DNA of 64,000 bases from contig NW_019773703.1 in assembly GCF_001039355.2 (NCBI RefSeq), positions 1 to 64,000 of the forward strand. Direction: 5' to 3'. A model generated the notes under the pieces. It did no database searches. It was not told the DNA's origin and worked only from the letters and a program-made list of their open reading frames with translations. Shown in pieces: positions 52,896 through 64,000 of the stretch. This DNA is from Lingula anatina. Lineage: Eukaryota; Brachiopoda; Lingulata; Lingulida; Lingulidae. Both the position numbers and the translations under genes were made by a program. Position 1 is the first letter of the stretch. Every line of letters begins with the position of its first letter.

Positions 52896-55016
52896 GGCTT
52901 CGCGCTGCGGGCCAATGACTTTTTAATCATCTCATTGAACATTTTAAATCCCATATGGAGCACACCAGACTTTGCATGTTGTTATGGTGTTTTAACTAGT
53001 CAGACATTTTGATGTTAACTTTTAGAATTGCGGGTCTGAGATTGAATTTAATTTAGAAAATTGATTTGAAATGGTCGAGTGGTGTGTGGCGAATTAGGTC
53101 TGGATTCAAATGTAGATCTAGTAAGTATGTAAATGTAGAAGCCGTAAAAAAGTTGGTAACTAAGCGGGTTACGGAATTTCTTAAATTGCATTTCCCGGTG
53201 CTTTTATTTCCAAGAAATACGAGGGGTTAATGTAAATCCAACGCCGGTGATTATGAAACGCACTTGCTGTCGGTGTTTCAGTGCTGGTTGATGGTACTGT
53301 ACGTCTGGCTTTTTTTGTTATATTAACACTGCAGCATCACGGTAACTTTTCACGGCATGTAAGTATCTGCTCTAGAATAAAGGAATGAAATCTTTGGAAT
53401 AATGCTTATGCAGTTTTTTTTTTCTATTTTTCGCGTGAATTGAATTTTTATTATCAATTATTTTCTACTTTTAAATTGTGTCCGTAATTTGGGCATGAAT
53501 ACACGCCCTTAATCCAAACAATTCGCAAGTTAATCATCTTTTAATAAAATTTGAAAGTTTCGCCAATCTCTTGGCATTCATACGCTTTTTGCGTAGGCCT
53601 ACTTTGCTGGCACAGTACTTTTTTAATTAATCAAAATTCTTTACTGTTTTTCTCCAAAATGAGTATTTTATTTGCTAGATGTTAAAATTTGTCGAAATCT
53701 TCTTAAAATTTATGCGGATAAAGGTGCAATACGTGAAATTTCAAAGCCCATGTGACTTGATCTAAGCACAGAAGTAGAGAAAGCAAATTTAACATTGCAT
53801 TGTATCATATATTGTATATATGCAGACACTCCTAGTACGTCACCGCCTGCTTACAAAGAGCAGTAGTCCAATACACTTACATCTTAAGTGGGATTTTACA
53901 TCCGCCAACGAGACGAAGAAGCTATTGACATGCACATTAGCGCTCTGTTACAAAATGTTCTATATTGTTGGTTTCAATAAACTACATAACGAATGTTCTT
54001 TTTTCTTTCACCCCTTTCAATGAAACATTTGCAACCTTTCGGTCTAGTAGGATTACACGTCGTCTTGCCCTTATTGTCTGTTTATGTCGCTGAAATTTTG
54101 CTTCAAGAACCATTTTGTGAGTATTAAATAGAATGAAGAAACCAGCATATGAAAAACAGAACACCAATAACTTAACACACAAGTTGTCATGAAAACACCT
54201 TTGTGACTCCACCTTGTAGTGAAACATCAGAACATTTTTCCATGCGATTAAAATTACTATTAGTGCTGAAAGTTGCTAAAGAGGTGCATTTTTGTATTTT
54301 ATTTTAGAATAATGAAATACAGAAACGCTTCTTGAAATGCTGTAAAACCGTAATCTTACGAAGCATTTTACAATAAGTCACACTACGTACTTAAGCTGTT
54401 CAGTTTCCGTGTACAAAATACCTTTTATTTAAAAATACATATGCTTATTGAGTTCACAGTCAGCGCCTTCATATATCATGTACATATATAACGCATGAGA
54501 TACGATGCTTACAGATACGATGTCATACTAATGAAAGTTGACAATTTCTACATATTTGTCACAGTTCTCGCGACTAACACACCCAGTTTGGGGCCTTCAC
54601 TGCCGTTCACCAGACTATTGAGCTGTCAGTGGATGAACACATATTAAAATGGTGACCTGTGTGGGAATACTTCTGCTGATTTTTTCTTTTAACCCATTCT
54701 AACCTGTGTCCACATTTCAGGCAAAATAATCTCTTAAAGAATCTTTAAACTGTACACTGCAGATGAAATCTTCCCAAAGATCCTCTTGGTTCAAGTCACT
54801 TCATCAATACAAAGCATCAAATGCATTTGGCCATGCCGACACTAACCAGGTTTTAATAGAAGGACCAACTAATTCAGCCTTTGTCCACTAGGTGGTCAAG
54901 CATGTGGAGGACCTGGCTGGGCACTGATGACCTTTCATGGACAGCCCCCATTATCTTATACTTTAACATAGCATCAATTGTTATATTTTCTCCCTTCATT
55001 CAACAGGCATTCAGTT
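52896..55016. other. Converging 3' UTRs of nAChR and MORF4L1
   Basis: The nAChR 3' UTR likely ends after AATAAA at 53376-53381. On the minus strand AATAAA at 54298-54303 is a candidate signal for MORF4L1. I see no other gene. Confidence 0.5.
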
Positions 55017-58000
55017 TCATATGGCTTTTCTGTGGTAGTCTGGAGGTGCTACGATATAGTCACTCAAACTGAACATAGTCCCTATGTTCTTCTGAAGGTA
55101 TCTGAAATAAAATTCAGAGCATGCTTTTTACAAAAACATATCGCTATCTCACATTATCAAATTTTCAAAATTTGTTTGCTTCCTTACTTTTGTAACCACC
55201 TTACAGAAAATATGAATACAGTCTAAACCATGTTATACTCATTTTAACAATGCAGAAGATGGATCACAGTATTCAGAGCCCCTTTCTGTAAGCTTTAACC
55301 ATGTATTGACTCACTTTAGGAAATCCTGTAGATAATTAAGTAGAAGCTGGATACTCTTTTCATCCAGTGGAGTGTAAGCCAACATTTGTGGTAATTTAAC
55401 TGAAACAAAATATTTGCATTATTCTCTGATCATACACACTTTTTGAGCCACATATATATTACTACATAACAGAAATGTATTGCTAAGTTTGGCTGTTGAA
55501 ATTTTAAAAATGAATAAAATATTGTTCTTGTGGCTGTTATAATTTTTAATATAAAAACAATATTGTTCTTGTAGGATAAATAGACAATTAAACAACATTA
55601 CACAATTGCACTTCAATGTAAATATATGCAAACACTTACCAAACAACCTAAGCAAATGAATGGAGCCATACACTTGTGACATAGGAACATCTGGGTTCTC
55701 ACTCAATATCTACAATACAGAAAGTTGTTGATATATATCAAAAGTTAACAACAAAACCTCAATCAAATTATTCCTTTTCCACAATCATTTAATTTCAATA
55801 TTTCTATTCAATGCAACATACAATGTCTATTATTCCATAAGTACAATCAAATGAAGTATAACATGATTAAGACCAATACCTTGCCTGACATTATATATTT
55901 TGCGGTTTGGACCATAAGGCAGTTACTGATTCTTTTTACATAAAATGAAGACATTTTCCTACCTCTCCATACTGTGGTCTTTCAAACTTATACAATAATT
56001 GTGTTCCCAGCATAACATTGAAATATTCTCTGATACCCTGGGTCAATTCTATGATTGCATCTCTGAAAAAGAATATCAGACATGAAGAAAATGACAGATG
56101 AATGCAAAAATAGTACTGTGTACCTCTTTGGCGAAGACAAAGCGGTAATTTTTATTTTACAACAAAATAAAGTGAGTTCTGTGACGTATAGGCATCATGT
56201 CTTGAATATGCTGTAAAACTCCATATTTGCTAAATATACACAATATGATATGGCTAGTTTCTGACTGGCTCCAAAACTCAAACAGACACAGTACAGACAC
56301 AGAGGATCATACTGGATTTAAATAGTTTTTTTTTTTTTAATTTTCATGATGTCCAAATTTCAAAAACAATTTCTGGTAAAAGCAGTTGGATTGTGTATAT
56401 TGCATGAATGAATCATGTGAAACTGACATTAGAAACTCAAAGAGAATGATTTCAAAAATGTACTAATTTCATAAAATATTTCATGCCAAATGTTTGCTTC
56501 ATATGTCTTAGAATATATATTACTTAAGCAAATTCAAGTATTTTAACATACAATATGACAAAATAATGAAATGATGGAATCTTCATATCTGATGAGCACT
56601 GGGACAAAACATTGCTGTGCCTTACGTTATATTGGACTTTAAATTTCTCTTTTAATTGGACACAATTGCAATCCTTATTTAACACAAAACTTATGACAAT
56701 ATCAGGACTAGCAAAAGACTCAACTTACTTGTTGGGATTGTTTCCTTTTGAAGTTTTCTGCTTCATATATTCATCCAGAATTTTTTCAACAGTCATGTTA
56801 GCTGGCAGCTTCAGTAGCTTAAATGGTTTTTAAAATGGTAGAATAAACACATTGCAGGAATATTGTGAAAAACCTCTAAAGATGTAATTTTAATCCACTA
56901 AAAAAAACTGCTGTTTGCACCACCCAATACTCATCAATGTACAATAAAAAGACATGCACTAAACAGTGTACACTTTGATAAAACCATCTGATATACTGGA
57001 TAATTAACTTTGGTTTATCGTCATTTACCATTTTCTGTCTTGTAATCATATCCCAATCATCCACAAGCCAAGGCTTCAGCTCATCAGGGATTTTTAGCTT
57101 CACTTCAATCTTGGCCAGAAAAGACTCCTCCTAGGTAAAAAAAAAATTCATCCATACCTTTAAAAATTTGCAAAGCATTGTGTTAAACAATTCTTCAAAT
57201 ACAACAAGGGTGTTCCTTAAAAGATGTTACACAACTGTCTTCCAATTAAAACAGAAATCATTAATTTGTCTTGTGATTTGGGGAAAAAAATTAAAATAAT
57301 GATTAATGGCCCAAAATGTGCCATATTTTACTCACAGATTCTACTGTAGGATCAACTCTTGCCCTCTTCTTCTTTGGTTGTTCTGAACTTCCTGTGGACT
57401 CTGCTATACTTGGAGCTACAATGGTGGAATAAATCTTTTTTGTAATGGAAATTTAAACATTTTTTCTACTAGCCCAATGCACAAAATAAATAAATAAATT
57501 AATTAATTAATTAAATAAATAAATAAAAAATAAATAAATAAAAAACATAATTGCTTGTGTGTGCATATGTGTGTGTGTGTGTGTGTGCACAATATGCTTG
57601 GGTGTGTGTAATATTAAAAGTTAAAATCAATTGCAAGCTGAAAAACTGCTAGGCTAAGCCTGTGTTTTGCACCCTACTGGTATTAAAACAGAGAAAGCTT
57701 ATTACATCACATGTCTTTGCTGTGACATCTTAACCTCACCTTTCTGTTTTGATGTTTGTTTGTCTGACTTTTCTGAAGATGGTGTAGAACACCTTTCCTT
57801 TTCTTTCTCCTTTTCCTGCTTTTTGGCTTTGGGGGGTGCTCCAACTCCTGTTGGTAGAATACCTTTCCTGTTTTTCCTAAGAAATAAGAAAATGTGAGTA
57901 AATATAATTTTCTTTCAATTGTAACAGAATAGCTTCTTAACTGAAATTAAACAATTCCATTTAAAGGTACATATGAACCAAGCATCAGTGGAGCGTGGGA

Positions 58001-59619
58001 TCCCAGTAACACATGTAAATCACTTCTACTAGTTCCTTTATTTGACTCTATAAATTCAACCTGCGAAGGGATAAACTGAATAGATAACTCGATCAGTCAT
58101 AAAATAGCTTTAGACTGCTCCTTTCTTTAAATTTTTGGTTGGAAATTTAACCTACTTTCGTGACCTACTTTGCTGCCCCATTGACATACAGCATAGAATG
58201 CTAGCAGAAAAATCCGTTCAAACATCATTTTCGGGTAAAATTAAACAATGCCTTTTGGTAATTATCTTAGTTATACTACTTGAAACTATATGCTGGCATT
58301 AAGTTGGTTTTTGTGACAAAAAATTGACTTTGTATGTATCTTTAAAATTCTTTTCACAGTGAAGTAACATGTTTTACATCACCAAGGACATACAAGACAT
58401 ACCATTCAAATTGCAATGATATATACTTACGCATGAGCTTTCATTAACTCTTTCTGTTTTTGTAATCCACTTTCATTACACTTCACTACTCTGGACTCCG
58501 GTACCCATTCATCCCAACTATAAACAAAAAATGAAACTGTATGTACAATCAAAACACCAGGCTTAGGGTCTATCCACAGTATTGTCACCACCCCAGTAAC
58601 AAAAAGAAAACCTATACCTGCTGTCACTTAAATACTTTTGAATTACATTCAAAATGTTTCAGGAAGGAATATTACGGAAAAAATACAACAGAATATTTCT
58701 TACAACAAACAATTATTACAAAACATTTAAACTCCAACTGAATATTAATTTTAACATTTATTCCTTTCACTTTATCAAACTAACTGTGTACTACAGTTCA
58801 TGCACAGTTGCATACTTGTTACGTCAACTTACTGTTTATTCCATCCATTGTAATGAATAAAATATCTTGTCTGTTTATCTTTAACTTCAGTCTTCACAAG
58901 CTAAAAGAAAAACACCACATTACAGATTTCATTTTTAAAAATCAAAACTATAATTACATATTAAAAGGATTAAAACATCCCTTAAACAATGGACAACTAA
59001 GCAAAACATCAACTAAACCACTCTGTCTGAGATACAAACTCAAAGTTTTTATTTTGTATCTCCTCCTTCAACCAGTCATTAAAATCTAAAATCATTCAGG
59101 TTACTCACCTTGGCTTCATAAAGAAGAGGCCCATGAAAGCACAGTATTTTTTCGCCTGCAAAATAGTTTTTGCTCAATTTCAAATTGTACACAAAAGCAT
59201 GTCAAATGAAAAACATAGTTTTAAATCAAATCAAATGTGATGGAGCATTCATGGGCAGTATGTCTGTAAATATCAGCTTTATTGTACAGAATATAAGAAA
59301 GTAAAAGTTATACGATTAACTGTTTTCAGTAACCAAAAAAAAACAAAAAAAACCAATACTGTAAACACAAAATCACAACATCACTCAATTCTGTTTCATT
59401 CACATCTCCCAGCCCAGGCCCAGCCAAACAAAAAACACACAATAAGGGAGTCCCGTCACATCGTGTTCGTTCAATATTTATACAAAAGACAAACATGAAA
59501 TAACTTAACATACTTTTATACACATGTTAAAATGCCCAATGAAATATATTCCCATAAATACGCACCGTTAACACCCATAATTTTCACTTACCCTCCTGAA
59601 ACTTGGGTTTCGGCGCCAT
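55017..59619 (-). CDS. MORF4L1: MRG15 chromodomain protein, MORF4-like 1
   Basis: About eleven exons run from 59619 ([10 protein letters not shown]) to 55017. The N-terminal chromodomain comes from exons 59155-59109, 58900-58833 and 58517-58431 and includes [27 protein letters not shown] and [12 protein letters not shown], with the aromatic residues needed to bind methylated H3K36. A Lys-, Ser- and Glu-rich linker follows, including KKKRARVDP. The MRG domain ([70 protein letters not shown]) is complete to the stop. MORF4L1 is a subunit of NuA4/TIP60 acetyltransferase and of SIN3 deacetylase complexes and also takes part in DNA repair via PALB2. The gene shares a 352-bp divergent promoter with TTI2. 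Confidence 0.95.
57484..57587. repeat. (TAAA/TTAA)n and (GT)n microsatellites
   Basis: A TAAA/TTAA tetranucleotide tract covers 57484-57545 and a GT tract covers 57569-57587, both in a MORF4L1 intron. No functional role is suggested by the sequence. Confidence 0.95.
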
Positions 59620-59971
59620 GCTGAATGATGATTAGTTCCCTCAAAGGGTGAGGTGAAGGAATTTTGTATATCGTAATTTCATTATAAACAATCATACTAT
59701 GTAATCATCACATAATCGTTATTAAAAACATTATGTAGTTTAAGGGTCACACCGTAAACCTTTAATTCAATCTAAAATTCTGAAAACACAAACGAATTGT
59801 TGGAACCAGTCAAGAACTAGTCATATCATGTGACCGTTCAAAATGGCTGTCGTTCAGGACCACATGTGCAAGGAAACGTGCTTCAACAATTGAAGTCCAT
59901 AGAATCAAAAGATTTACCGCCGTATAACCATTTAAATGCTATGCATTTTAGAAGTAACCAGAACTTACAAT
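59620..59971. promoter_or_regulatory. Divergent MORF4L1/TTI2 promoter
   Basis: The two start codons are 352 bp apart. CAAAATGGC at 59839-59847 and CAATATGGC overlapping the TTI2 start (59969-59977) fit the YY1-type element. TCATGTGAC at 59827-59835 is an E-box-like site. No TATA box position is convincing. Confidence 0.5.
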
Positions 59972-61456
59972 ATGGCTGATACAAGCAAGCAATTGGAGAG
60001 ACTGGTTAGTGAGTTATCCATTTTAGACGACGCCGGGGACTGTGTTGGATTAACTGGAAGCGTATCAGTTGCTAGATATCTGAACAGGATCTTGACGTTA
60101 AAATATTCGAAAATCCACGAATTTAACTCTGCTCTTAATAAACTGAAACGATTACTGCGTGAATTTGAAGGTGACTTAGACTGTGATAAGCAACTCTGCT
60201 CGGATTTCATAAATTACATTTGTGAACAATATTTGCGTCACGAATCGTTTGAACACGAAGTTTACGAATTTGATTCGTCAGATTTTGAAGGACTACCAGA
60301 ATGTGCAGCATTTGTTCTAGATGTGTGTAGTCTGATTATTGAGCGATTAAGAGAACATAGAAAGGACAATGTTACTAAGAGTGTAATGAAACATTGCAGA
60401 CATACAGTAGTATCTGTGTGTGCAGCCAACTCTCAGCCTTTACCATGGACAAATGATATTAGTATAGATCTCGCAGGAAAAACACTGGAATACCTGTGTG
60501 CTATTTATGAATGCAGCAATACCACACAGTTGTTGCTAGGTGCATCAGAATCTCAACAAACTGTGGTGAGGCAGGTACTTGGTCTTTTACAACCAAAGAT
60601 GATGCGCAACTCCTGGAAGAACAATCCTATTTCTCAGCACATTTTACAGTGGTCTCTTATGCAGATTAAGTTCCCTCATTTGTCTGACTACTTGAATGTT
60701 GTGATCCCACCAGCTTTACTGTTCACAGATGACTATGTGCCAAGGAATAAAGTACTTGGGATTCAGTGTCTGCGTCACATTATTTGTAACACCACTAAAA
60801 CTAGTCTAAGATTGCATTCAAGAGCAGAGGTGATATATGAGGCATTATACCATCAGCTTTATACTCATGATGTTGAAGTGATTGAAGCTTTACATCCAAC
60901 TCTGCTCCAAATATTGGAGATTGTAGAAGTTTCTCCTAAGCAGGTGGATGCTGAAAGAGCCCTGGGTAAATATGATTGTGTTTTACAGCACATACTTAGA
61001 GATATGCTAGTAGAAGTCAAGATTGTCATTAGAAGAGCTCTTTCAAGTCACTTGCCAGCATACCTGCAAGCCATGGGAATAACAATTGTCCGTCACTTAA
61101 AGCAGTTGTTAAATGTCATCCACAGCTATTTAGATGCATATGATGGTCCAGCAGAGACTGCCCGGATTAACATTCTCATCATCCTCCAGGTCACAATAAC
61201 TGAAGCATGGCCAAGAATATTGTATCATTGTGATGACATTCTCAAGAAACTGTTGACATTCATTTATGATGTGTCTGTCGACAAAACATTGACTCCACAA
61301 AATGTTAAAACATGTCTTCTGGAGGAAGCAGTGACATGTTTGAGGCTGTTGAAACAAGCATGCAAAGGCAGAGTTGAAGAGTTACTACAGTGTTTTAAAA
61401 ATGATAACGTGAACGAAATCTGTTGGGACTGTATCAGAAGAGTGTTACAAGAATAG
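59972..61456 (+). CDS. TTI2: TELO2-interacting protein 2
   Basis: This is a single uninterrupted exon of 494 codons beginning MADTSKQLERLVSELS. An in-frame ATG 12 codons upstream (59936) is less likely because the family starts near the later one. The protein is all alpha-helical with HEAT-like repeats. The C-terminal half is most characteristic: WSLMQIKFPHLSDYLNVVIP, PRNKVLGIQCLRHII, YEALYHQLYTHDVEVIEALH. TTI2 forms the TTT complex with TELO2 and TTI1, which with HSP90 and R2TP matures PIKK kinases such as mTOR, ATM, ATR and DNA-PKcs in the cytosol. Length is close to the human protein (508). Absence of introns is unusual next to intron-rich neighbours. AATAAA at 61499-61504 is a close poly(A) signal. 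Confidence 0.9.
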   Translation: MADTSKQLERLVSELSILDDAGDCVGLTGSVSVARYLNRILTLKYSKIHEFNSALNKLKRLLREFEGDLDCDKQLCSDFINYICEQYLRHESFEHEVYEFDSSDFEGLPECAAFVLDVCSLIIERLREHRKDNVTKSVMKHCRHTVVSVCAANSQPLPWTNDISIDLAGKTLEYLCAIYECSNTTQLLLGASESQQTVVRQVLGLLQPKMMRNSWKNNPISQHILQWSLMQIKFPHLSDYLNVVIPPALLFTDDYVPRNKVLGIQCLRHIICNTTKTSLRLHSRAEVIYEALYHQLYTHDVEVIEALHPTLLQILEIVEVSPKQVDAERALGKYDCVLQHILRDMLVEVKIVIRRALSSHLPAYLQAMGITIVRHLKQLLNVIHSYLDAYDGPAETARINILIILQVTITEAWPRILYHCDDILKKLLTFIYDVSVDKTLTPQNVKTCLLEEAVTCLRLLKQACKGRVEELLQCFKNDNVNEICWDCIRRVLQE

Positions 61457-62919
61457 TATTCTAGCTATCATTTTGAGCATAAACTGCTTTTTAAATTAAA
61501 TAAAATGCCTCGTTTGTAGTTAGAATTTTACCCGTTTCATCTGTATTTATCTGTATCAGATAAGAATATCTGCAGACAAATACAAAAAAGACAAAAATTT
61601 AAAGTTAGCGCTTCTTTGGAATCTTTAAAAAATACTCTGTTAAGTTTTGGTTTATTTACAAGAAGTTTTACAATTTATTGTGTTTAAACACTACTCCATC
61701 TTTTTACGTGTAGCGGCGATTGTCCCGTGATTGTGGGAGAAGCGGTCATTCTTCAGATATTCAAAGTTGATTACCGATCACATGTAGATGCTGCAACTTT
61801 TGTTTTTGTCTTGAATTTGCAATTTCTCTATTTTTGAATTTGCAACCATTTGTAGCTTTGATTGATGTTCAACGATAATGTAAAATATTTATCAAACCAT
61901 ATAGTGGAGCCAGATTGGACTTAACGCGTTTTTTCAACCTTTTTTCTCTGTTAACTACGCATTCCCCACTTTAAACTGATATTTGGATTTTATTTTACAC
62001 TGACAATTTCTACACCTTAAGCGGACTTCTTTCTGCGATTTATGGTACAATAATGCGGATAATGAGGAACATTTAATATCTCTATAAGTTTTCTGCAGAT
62101 CCTCCCGACTGTTATAATGGTTAGATAGGAGGCTTTTTCAAAACTCCCCCTTTCATCCAGAGCTAATGATAACGTATTATAATAGTGAACAAGCAGACAG
62201 AATAACCTTTTCGTGCGTAATAAACGTAGAAATGCGCATTTACGTATCACTCTGTTTATGCAAAACAACTTGATGTATTTGTAGTTTTTTTCACATTGGT
62301 GATAAATGTAATTTTATTACAGTGATAACATGTAACGTGAAAAGCAAAATAAAAATTAAAATAATATTTTGATATCAGCTAAAGATCGTTGTTGCTTTCT
62401 TCTGCTTAACTGGCACACATCTCAGGAACATGCCGGTGTGACGAAACTGAGGGTCTGTGTAACAGAGAGTCCGCCCTCCGTTTAGTTATAATGGGTTAGA
62501 ATCTAGGGCGAGGCTCGCCTGTACAAATGAATGGGAAGCGGACTCTCTGTCATGGGGGACTCTCTGTCACGTCACACGGGTGCTATGATTACATACATGA
62601 TGAGGTTTGAAACAGTTTGTTCCATCCATAGAATGTGGACAATGCACATCGTAGCTCAACACGTGGTTCCAGTATTGCCAAAATTTCAATTATTGTTCAT
62701 CAACTAACATTTTCATGCAAAACCGTTATATGTCTGCCGCTACGAATTATCAAATGTAAACAAAGGAGAAATATTGCATTATGCATTTTTGTTTCGCACA
62801 ACGTTGTTTTCTTTTTGTTTATGTACAGTATATACAACTTCACGTTCTAGAAGTACTAATTAGAAAATTTATCTAAAATTACTCTTCAGAAGAGCTGAAA
62901 TTGTTGTTCTGTTCAAAGT
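61457..62919. other. Spacer between TTI2 and the second nAChR gene
   Basis: Apart from the TTI2 poly(A) signal and the fold-back repeat at 62432-62580, nothing gene-like is visible. Confidence 0.5.
62432..62580. repeat. Fold-back (inverted-repeat) element
   Basis: ACAGAGAGTCCGC at 62462-62474 is the exact reverse complement of 62538-62550, and the outer sequences GGTGTGACG (about 62435) and CGTCACAC (about 62570) also pair. A third GGACTCTCTGTCA follows at 62557-62569. The whole could form an imperfect stem-loop of about 150 bases or be a small MITE. No clear target duplication. Confidence 0.6.
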
Positions 62920-64000
62920 CTATGAGTAGTCGTCGTTGTATGCTATATTAAGCGGGCGTCGGCCATCATACATAGTTGGTGCTTGCAATATGATACCAAG
63001 AGTTCCAACCAGGCAGGCGAGAGAAAATATCCACAGGAACAATCTATCCAAAACCATAGCGACGAATTTCCAGTCCTCTTCCACCTACAGCGATATGAAA
63101 AATGTGTTTTCAAATAAATAAATAAATAAATTGAAACAAAAAATTGGTTCCGAACTACATTTTGTCTACTGCTAAATTTTACTATTAAATTAATTAAAAA
63201 AATACTTCCTGTGCAACAAGACCGCTGCTAATTTTCACATTTCGACTCTTAGTGCACTAATTCTAGGGTTTAAAAGACATACGTTATGTTGTTGATCTTC
63301 TGACTTCAAGTGATCTGCAATGAATTTGACGCCCTTGAGAGCTCGTTGTATTGGCCACGGGTACTTCGCTGACATCGTGTCAGAGTCTTCTATCAGTGGG
63401 TCATTGGCGTTACTGGGCAGATTATCGTAGGCGTCTGCGGTGTAGGGACTTCTTACGTCTACGCCATTCGCAGTGCTTACTGAGGCCTGTGCAGAAATAC
63501 ATTATGGCATCATTGGAAAAACGCACAAGTTACAGATTATTGCCTTTGGTATCTTAGTTTGGTGAGTGCGTTATTTCATATACATGTACACCCTAAAGCA
63601 TTACATACATAAATAAGTGCGTATTGATGAAGTTTAGCTAGAATCCTAGAGTTAAGTGAATACATTCTATAGTACGTGGATCACTGTAAAATTATAGTGT
63701 AAAGATTTAGTGTGGTTTAATAGGTGGTTCCATCTAATTACATTAACATATTGATATCGAATTGTCAATATTTTTTAAAAAATACATGTTTCAACGTTAT
63801 CTTGGCAGGTTACGTTAACCTGGCAGAAAAAATGCGTTTTGAATTCGACTACATGGAAATTGTTCTTATAGAAAAATTGCATTCCTTTACCCCTTTTTCA
63901 TTCTCTTGTTTTGGTCTTCTCATCAGAAGTAGACGAGGCAAGATGGACAGGAACACTTTCTTCACCCAAGGAGACATTTTGTGAGTGGCAGGGGACCGGA
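62920..64000 (-). CDS. nAChR subunit, second paralogue (3' part, cut by window edge)
   Basis: Three minus-strand exons are visible: 64000-63891 (partial, end of M3 and start of the intracellular loop), 63486-63283 (204 bp, loop with [34 protein letters not shown]) and 63084-62920 (165 bp, M4: [20 protein letters not shown], ending NDDYS). The two complete exons have exactly the lengths of their counterparts in the gene at 41852-52895, with the same phases. The proteins agree at about 70% in the loop and about 85-90% around M4. The rest of the gene lies beyond position 64000, so subunit type cannot be set from this part alone, though it is clearly a close paralogue. Confidence 0.93.

Overview
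The window looks like nuclear DNA of a bilaterian animal, most likely a lophotrochozoan and possibly a mollusc. Genes are intron-rich with GT-AG (and apparently two GC-AG) introns, spacers are AT-rich with microsatellites, and the only mobile sequences I recognise are small or decayed. All gene calls come from translating exons by eye, checking splice sites and intron phase, and comparing with families I know. No database search was run.

Layout. 2.3-8.5 kb (-): an eight-exon multi-pass membrane protein that I tentatively place in the ICE2 family. 8.85-14.04 kb (+): TRMT44, a tRNA-Ser Um44 methyltransferase, head-to-head with it. 14.6-16.4 kb (-): ribosomal protein RPL23A (uL23). 17.3-20.7 kb (+): small GTPase RAB34, head-to-head with RPL23A. 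This RPL23A/RAB34 arrangement also exists in the human genome. About 22.2-22.9 kb (-): a decayed retrotransposon gag fragment. 24.6-31.9 kb (-): an ABCB half-transporter with an extra N-terminal membrane domain, carrying two 168-bp MITE copies in its introns. 31.9-41.8 kb: mostly non-coding, with one 45-codon candidate gene and several repeats. 41.85-52.9 kb (+): a complete nicotinic acetylcholine receptor alpha-type subunit with two alternative copies of exon 4. 55.0-59.6 kb (-): MORF4L1/MRG15, head-to-head with intronless TTI2 at 59.97-61.46 kb (+). 62.9-64.0 kb (-): the 3' end of a second, closely related nAChR subunit gene, cut by the window edge.

How it fits together. Most genes are housekeeping: translation (TRMT44, RPL23A), trafficking and cilia (RAB34), chromatin (MORF4L1), PIKK-kinase assembly (TTI2) and membrane transport (ABCB). 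They are arranged as three divergent pairs with short shared promoters. The nAChR genes are the neuronal or lineage-expanded component: two paralogues face each other tail-to-tail around the MORF4L1/TTI2 pair.

Most interesting points: the mutually exclusive exon-4 pair in the nAChR gene; the almost identical M3-M4 loop segment in the two nAChR paralogues (candidate gene conversion); the deep RPL23A/RAB34 microsynteny; the MITE pair with perfect 5-bp target duplications; and a possible animal ICE2-type ER protein.
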